Source: CAYSBE01 sp964429245 (lineage in GTDB: Bacteria > Bacteroidota > Bacteroidia > UKL13-3). Taken from it: 26,358 nt of DNA. The notes beneath the pieces are model-generated. The model had not been told where the DNA came from, did not search any database, and saw only the letters and a program-made list of their open reading frames with translations. A program made the translations under genes and the position numbers. The stretch's first letter is position 1. Every line of letters begins with the position of its first letter. Below are positions 23,630-26,358 of the stretch, piece by piece. The DNA lies in the NCBI GenBank assembly GCA_964429245.1, contig CAYSBE010000023.1, positions 1-26,358 on the forward strand, given 5' to 3'.

Positions 23630-26358
23630 TAATGCTGTTATTAGGAAATTGCCATACTAGTCTAAACAATAAATACCGTTGCAAAACAGTGTAAACATGC
23701 TCATTCACGAAGTTTGATGAATTTTGTCGCTCAAACCCTAGATTTTCGTTTAATAAATCAAAACCTTCAATTGAAAGTATTAGCTTTTTGCTCTTAAGAA
23801 ACTTATATGATAATGAAGCATTTAATATAGTAGTATTTAGGTTTCGACTAAACTCTTCTGTTTGTTGCCGAATATTAAATATGCAAGATGAATTGAACTC
23901 CATTCGTTTAGAAAAAAAATACCGAAGGTCGAACTCATATGTATTTAACCAATAGTTTGTGGTGATATCTTGACGAAGAGATGATGTATTTGAGTTAAAA
24001 CCCCAATCGGCATCCGCGCCTATTTCTAGCTTTTCATCAAGGTAGTAGTTTATTGATGTACCGAAGTTTACGGTTCCATAGTTATTTATATTCTCAAGTC
24101 CGTTCAAATAGTTAATATTTCTACTTAACCTAGGGCTTGAATTAAAGGAAATGTCGGTGTTAAGTTTCTTGAGTGAGAAACTATAGTATATCCATGACCA
24201 AAGGCTATAGTTTCCATTGGTATTTATGGTTTTAATGGTTCTTACACCATTTGCATCAATTCTTTCACTACTTGAAAAATCATCATTGTGTTGACTAAGG
24301 CCAATATTGGCATAGAAACTCCGCCCGCTAATTGGCTTATAAGAATTATACGTTATACGAAACTGGTTAGTAAAACTTTGTTTAAGTAGTGGATTGCCTT
24401 CTCTAATGAGTAAAGGGTTAGTATAATCTTGTAAAGGTTGCAATTGGTCTATACCTGGCTGATCTGTATAACCATAATAATTAAAGCTTAGGTTGGTTGT
24501 ATTTTTTATTTTGTAGTTCAATGTAGATACAGGGAAAAAATTATAAAAATATTGATTATAAACTTGTTCGTTATCTAAATTAACCTGAACCATATCTGTG
24601 TATGATACCTTTCCACCTATATTGAAGGTGAGTTTTTTTGTAACATACTTCAACGATATTCCACCTTTGTTTAAGTATACTTCATAGTCGAAATTATTGC
24701 TTAAACTATCTACGAATACATTATATTTTTCTCCACTATTTGCATTTACATTTCGCCCTGTTCTATCCTTTATATTTTTAAATTCGTAATCAAATACCAA
24801 AAAGGTATTCTTAAGTATAGGTTCAGTGTAGCCTGCTTTAAGTGTTACAGAAGTGTTTTTATCTATAACAGATTGCTCTTGATCTAAAAATGAAGTTGAT
24901 GAAACAGAGCCTAATGTATCGTAGTAATTCAGTTCAGAGCGCACTATCCCAATATTATCTCTATCAACTAAACTAAAATTCATCTCACTCGAAAAAGTGC
25001 GTCCTTTTTTTGCAAACTTATGTTGCCAAATAAGATTTGAGTTCAAGTCAAATGAATTACCTTCACTGCTATTAAATCGCATATTATTGTTTACCCTAGC
25101 ATTGTTGCCATTTAAATTCTCTGATAATAGCCTTGATTCACTTTTCTTTACAGACTGGTTCGCATTAAATCTAAATTTTAGTGTATTCATGGAATCCAGC
25201 TTCAATGCATAGTTCAATGAAATTCCATTTTTGTCACGCGTACTTTCTACATCTCTAATTTGGTTATTAAAATATAGTGTGTCAGGTAAAATATATTTGG
25301 TGTAATTGTTGTCAAAACCACTGGTCTGCTGGTTCATTTTTGTAATTGTGATACCATACTTATGCGTTTCCCCTTTGAGTTTATCCGAATAGTGAACACC
25401 GGAATTAATAGTACGAGGCACACCAATCTGTTCAAAGTCTTGATCAAATGATGAAAAAGAATAAAAATAGCCGCCTTCTTCATCATATTCGTATCCATTT
25501 CCACCTCCGTACTTTTCACTTTCGTCCCAATCCAATTCTTGTCGATTGGTATTATTTACAAGTAAATAGGCTGACAGCTTTCTGTTATTATTAAAAGTAT
25601 TAACCATACCTTCCTCTTCATATCTTTCTTCAGTTCCAGCACTCAATCCTATTTTTCCGAAATATCCCTTTCTTGCATCTTCTTTGAGTTGCAGATTAAT
25701 GGTTTTTTCCTTTTGTGCATCATCAATCCCCGTAAATGCTGCCTGTTCAGTTTGCCCATCAAAAACTTGTATTTTCTCTACATCTTCTGCCCTAATATTT
25801 CTAGTAGCTCTAGTTGGGTCATTTCCGAAAAACTCTTCACCATCTACCAACACCTTTTTTACTTCTTGCCCTTGTGCAGTTATATTACCATTTCTGTCAA
25901 CTTTAATACCGGGGAGCTTTTTCATCAGTTCTTCAACAGATGCGTTCTTATTTGTTAAAAAACTATCAACTAAATATTCAGTGGTATCGCCTCTGATGCG
26001 AATAGCATTTTGCTTTTCTTTAATCACCACTTCATTCAACAAATTGGCTCTTCCTATCAGGTTTATTTCTCCAAAATCTATTGCCGTATCTGTATCATCA
26101 ACCAACAAGTAATCTTCATAGTCAATAAACCCTGAGCGACTTATCAATAGGGTGTATCTTCCTTTAGTAATATTGCTAATATGAAAACTTCCATCTGTGC
26201 GTGTAAAGGTAAATTTAAATAAAACAGAATCTGATTGCCTGATAACAGAAACAGACCCATATGCCATAGAAGTAAAGTTCAGGGAATCAATAATCCTGCC
26301 TTTTACATTTGTCTGGGCATTCAGATGCAAGGCCCAAATAGAAACCAAAATGAAGAGT
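23613..26358 (-). CDS. Outer-membrane beta-barrel protein with carboxypeptidase-regulatory-like domain (5' partial)
   Basis: The frame stays open to the window edge. The first in-frame start candidate (TTG at 26348) lies inside the signal peptide (LFILVSIWALHLNAQ), so the true start is just outside and only a few residues are missing. The order is: signal peptide; a CarboxypepD_reg-like beta-sandwich at about 15-95 (VKGRIIDSLNF, TRTDGSFHISNITKGRYTLL); a TonB-receptor plug-like region at about 105-220 (VEELMKKLPGIKVDRNG, KVLVDGEEFFGNDP); and a barrel domain to residue 911, resembling the outer membrane beta-barrel family OMP_b-brl_3. No TonB box is evident, so TonB-dependent transport is unproven. 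Substrate unknown. It is co-transcribed with the overlapping GLPGLI gene. Confidence 0.9.
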   Translation of the reverse strand, partial: LFILVSIWALHLNAQTNVKGRIIDSLNFTSMAYGSVSVIRQSDSVLFKFTFTRTDGSFHISNITKGRYTLLISRSGFIDYEDYLLVDDTDTAIDFGEINLIGRANLLNEVVIKEKQNAIRIRGDTTEYLVDSFLTNKNASVEELMKKLPGIKVDRNGNITAQGQEVKKVLVDGEEFFGNDPTRATRNIRAEDVEKIQVFDGQTEQAAFTGIDDAQKEKTINLQLKEDARKGYFGKIGLSAGTEERYEEEGMVNTFNNNRKLSAYLLVNNTNRQELDWDESEKYGGGNGYEYDEEGGYFYSFSSFDQDFEQIGVPRTINSGVHYSDKLKGETHKYGITITKMNQQTSGFDNNYTKYILPDTLYFNNQIRDVESTRDKNGISLNYALKLDSMNTLKFRFNANQSVKKSESRLLSENLNGNNARVNNNMRFNSSEGNSFDLNSNLIWQHKFAKKGRTFSSEMNFSLVDRDNIGIVRSELNYYDTLGSVSSTSFLDQEQSVIDKNTSVTLKAGYTEPILKNTFLVFDYEFKNIKDRTGRNVNANSGEKYNVFVDSLSNNFDYEVYLNKGGISLKYVTKKLTFNIGGKVSYTDMVQVNLDNEQVYNQYFYNFFPVSTLNYKIKNTTNLSFNYYGYTDQPGIDQLQPLQDYTNPLLIREGNPLLKQSFTNQFRITYNSYKPISGRSFYANIGLSQHNDDFSSSERIDANGVRTIKTINTNGNYSLWSWIYYSFSLKKLNTDISFNSSPRLSRNINYLNGLENINNYGTVNFGTSINYYLDEKLEIGADADWGFNSNTSSLRQDITTNYWLNTYEFDLRYFFSKRMEFNSSCIFNIRQQTEEFSRNLNTTILNASLSYKFLKSKKLILSIEGFDLLNENLGFERQNSSNFVNEHVYTVLQRYLLFRLVWQFPNNSINDEEE

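Noticed and set aside
25684..26112. 142-residue frame on the + strand opposite the barrel gene
   Set aside because: The opposite strand encodes a continuous, recognisable plug and regulatory domain; the antisense frame shows no family features.

Overview
This window reads as a piece of a Bacteroidota chromosome. Reasons: AT-rich DNA with tightly packed genes, almost no Shine-Dalgarno sequences, several starts preceded by a TAnnTTTG-type -7 box, a GLPGLI-family protein beside a large outer-membrane beta-barrel protein, a DUF7009-like protein, and a short NuoG without the molybdopterin-like domain. The closest group (a Chitinophagales/Sphingobacteriales-like lineage) is a guess.

Region 1 (1-12049, + strand) is the 3' part of a complex I operon: nuoD (5' end cut by the window), nuoE, F, G, H, I, J, K, L, M, N, in the standard order. 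Gaps run from overlaps and back-to-back codons up to about 50 bases. The NADH-oxidising module (NuoEFG), the connecting module (NuoD, I; B and C would lie upstream) and the membrane proton-pumping arm (NuoH, J, K, L, M, N) are all represented. Seven bases after nuoN comes kdsD, encoding arabinose-5-phosphate isomerase for KDO/LPS synthesis, which probably shares the transcript.

Region 2 (12171-18577, - strand) is a run of unrelated housekeeping and envelope genes: a GT-C-like polytopic membrane protein, a low-molecular-weight tyrosine phosphatase, a DUF3332 membrane lipoprotein-like protein, pruA (proline/glutamate catabolism), rnhA, a fatty acid 2-hydroxylase-like di-iron membrane enzyme, and a cytosolic orphan substrate-binding-protein-fold protein. 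Two clear intrinsic terminators separate pruA, the DUF3332 gene and the phosphatase gene. The last three genes (substrate-binding protein, hydroxylase, rnhA) are closely spaced and could be one operon.

Region 3 (18772-22873, + strand) holds a membrane fatty acid desaturase, divergent from the substrate-binding gene, then the HrpB-type DEAH helicase and a small DUF7009-like protein. The hydroxylase and desaturase are two lipid-modifying enzymes within about 1.1 kb of each other.

Region 4 (22877-26358, - strand) is an outer-membrane beta-barrel protein with a carboxypeptidase-regulatory-like N-terminal domain (its 5' end runs off the window), overlapped by a GLPGLI-family secreted protein.

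No tRNA, rRNA, CRISPR array, IS element, phage gene or gene-free stretch over 300 bases was seen. I do not see a clearly new multi-gene system. The most interesting points are the altered cysteine pattern at the end of the short NuoG, the orphan cytosolic binding protein beside lipid-modifying genes, and the 3-base convergent gap between the DUF7009 and GLPGLI genes.
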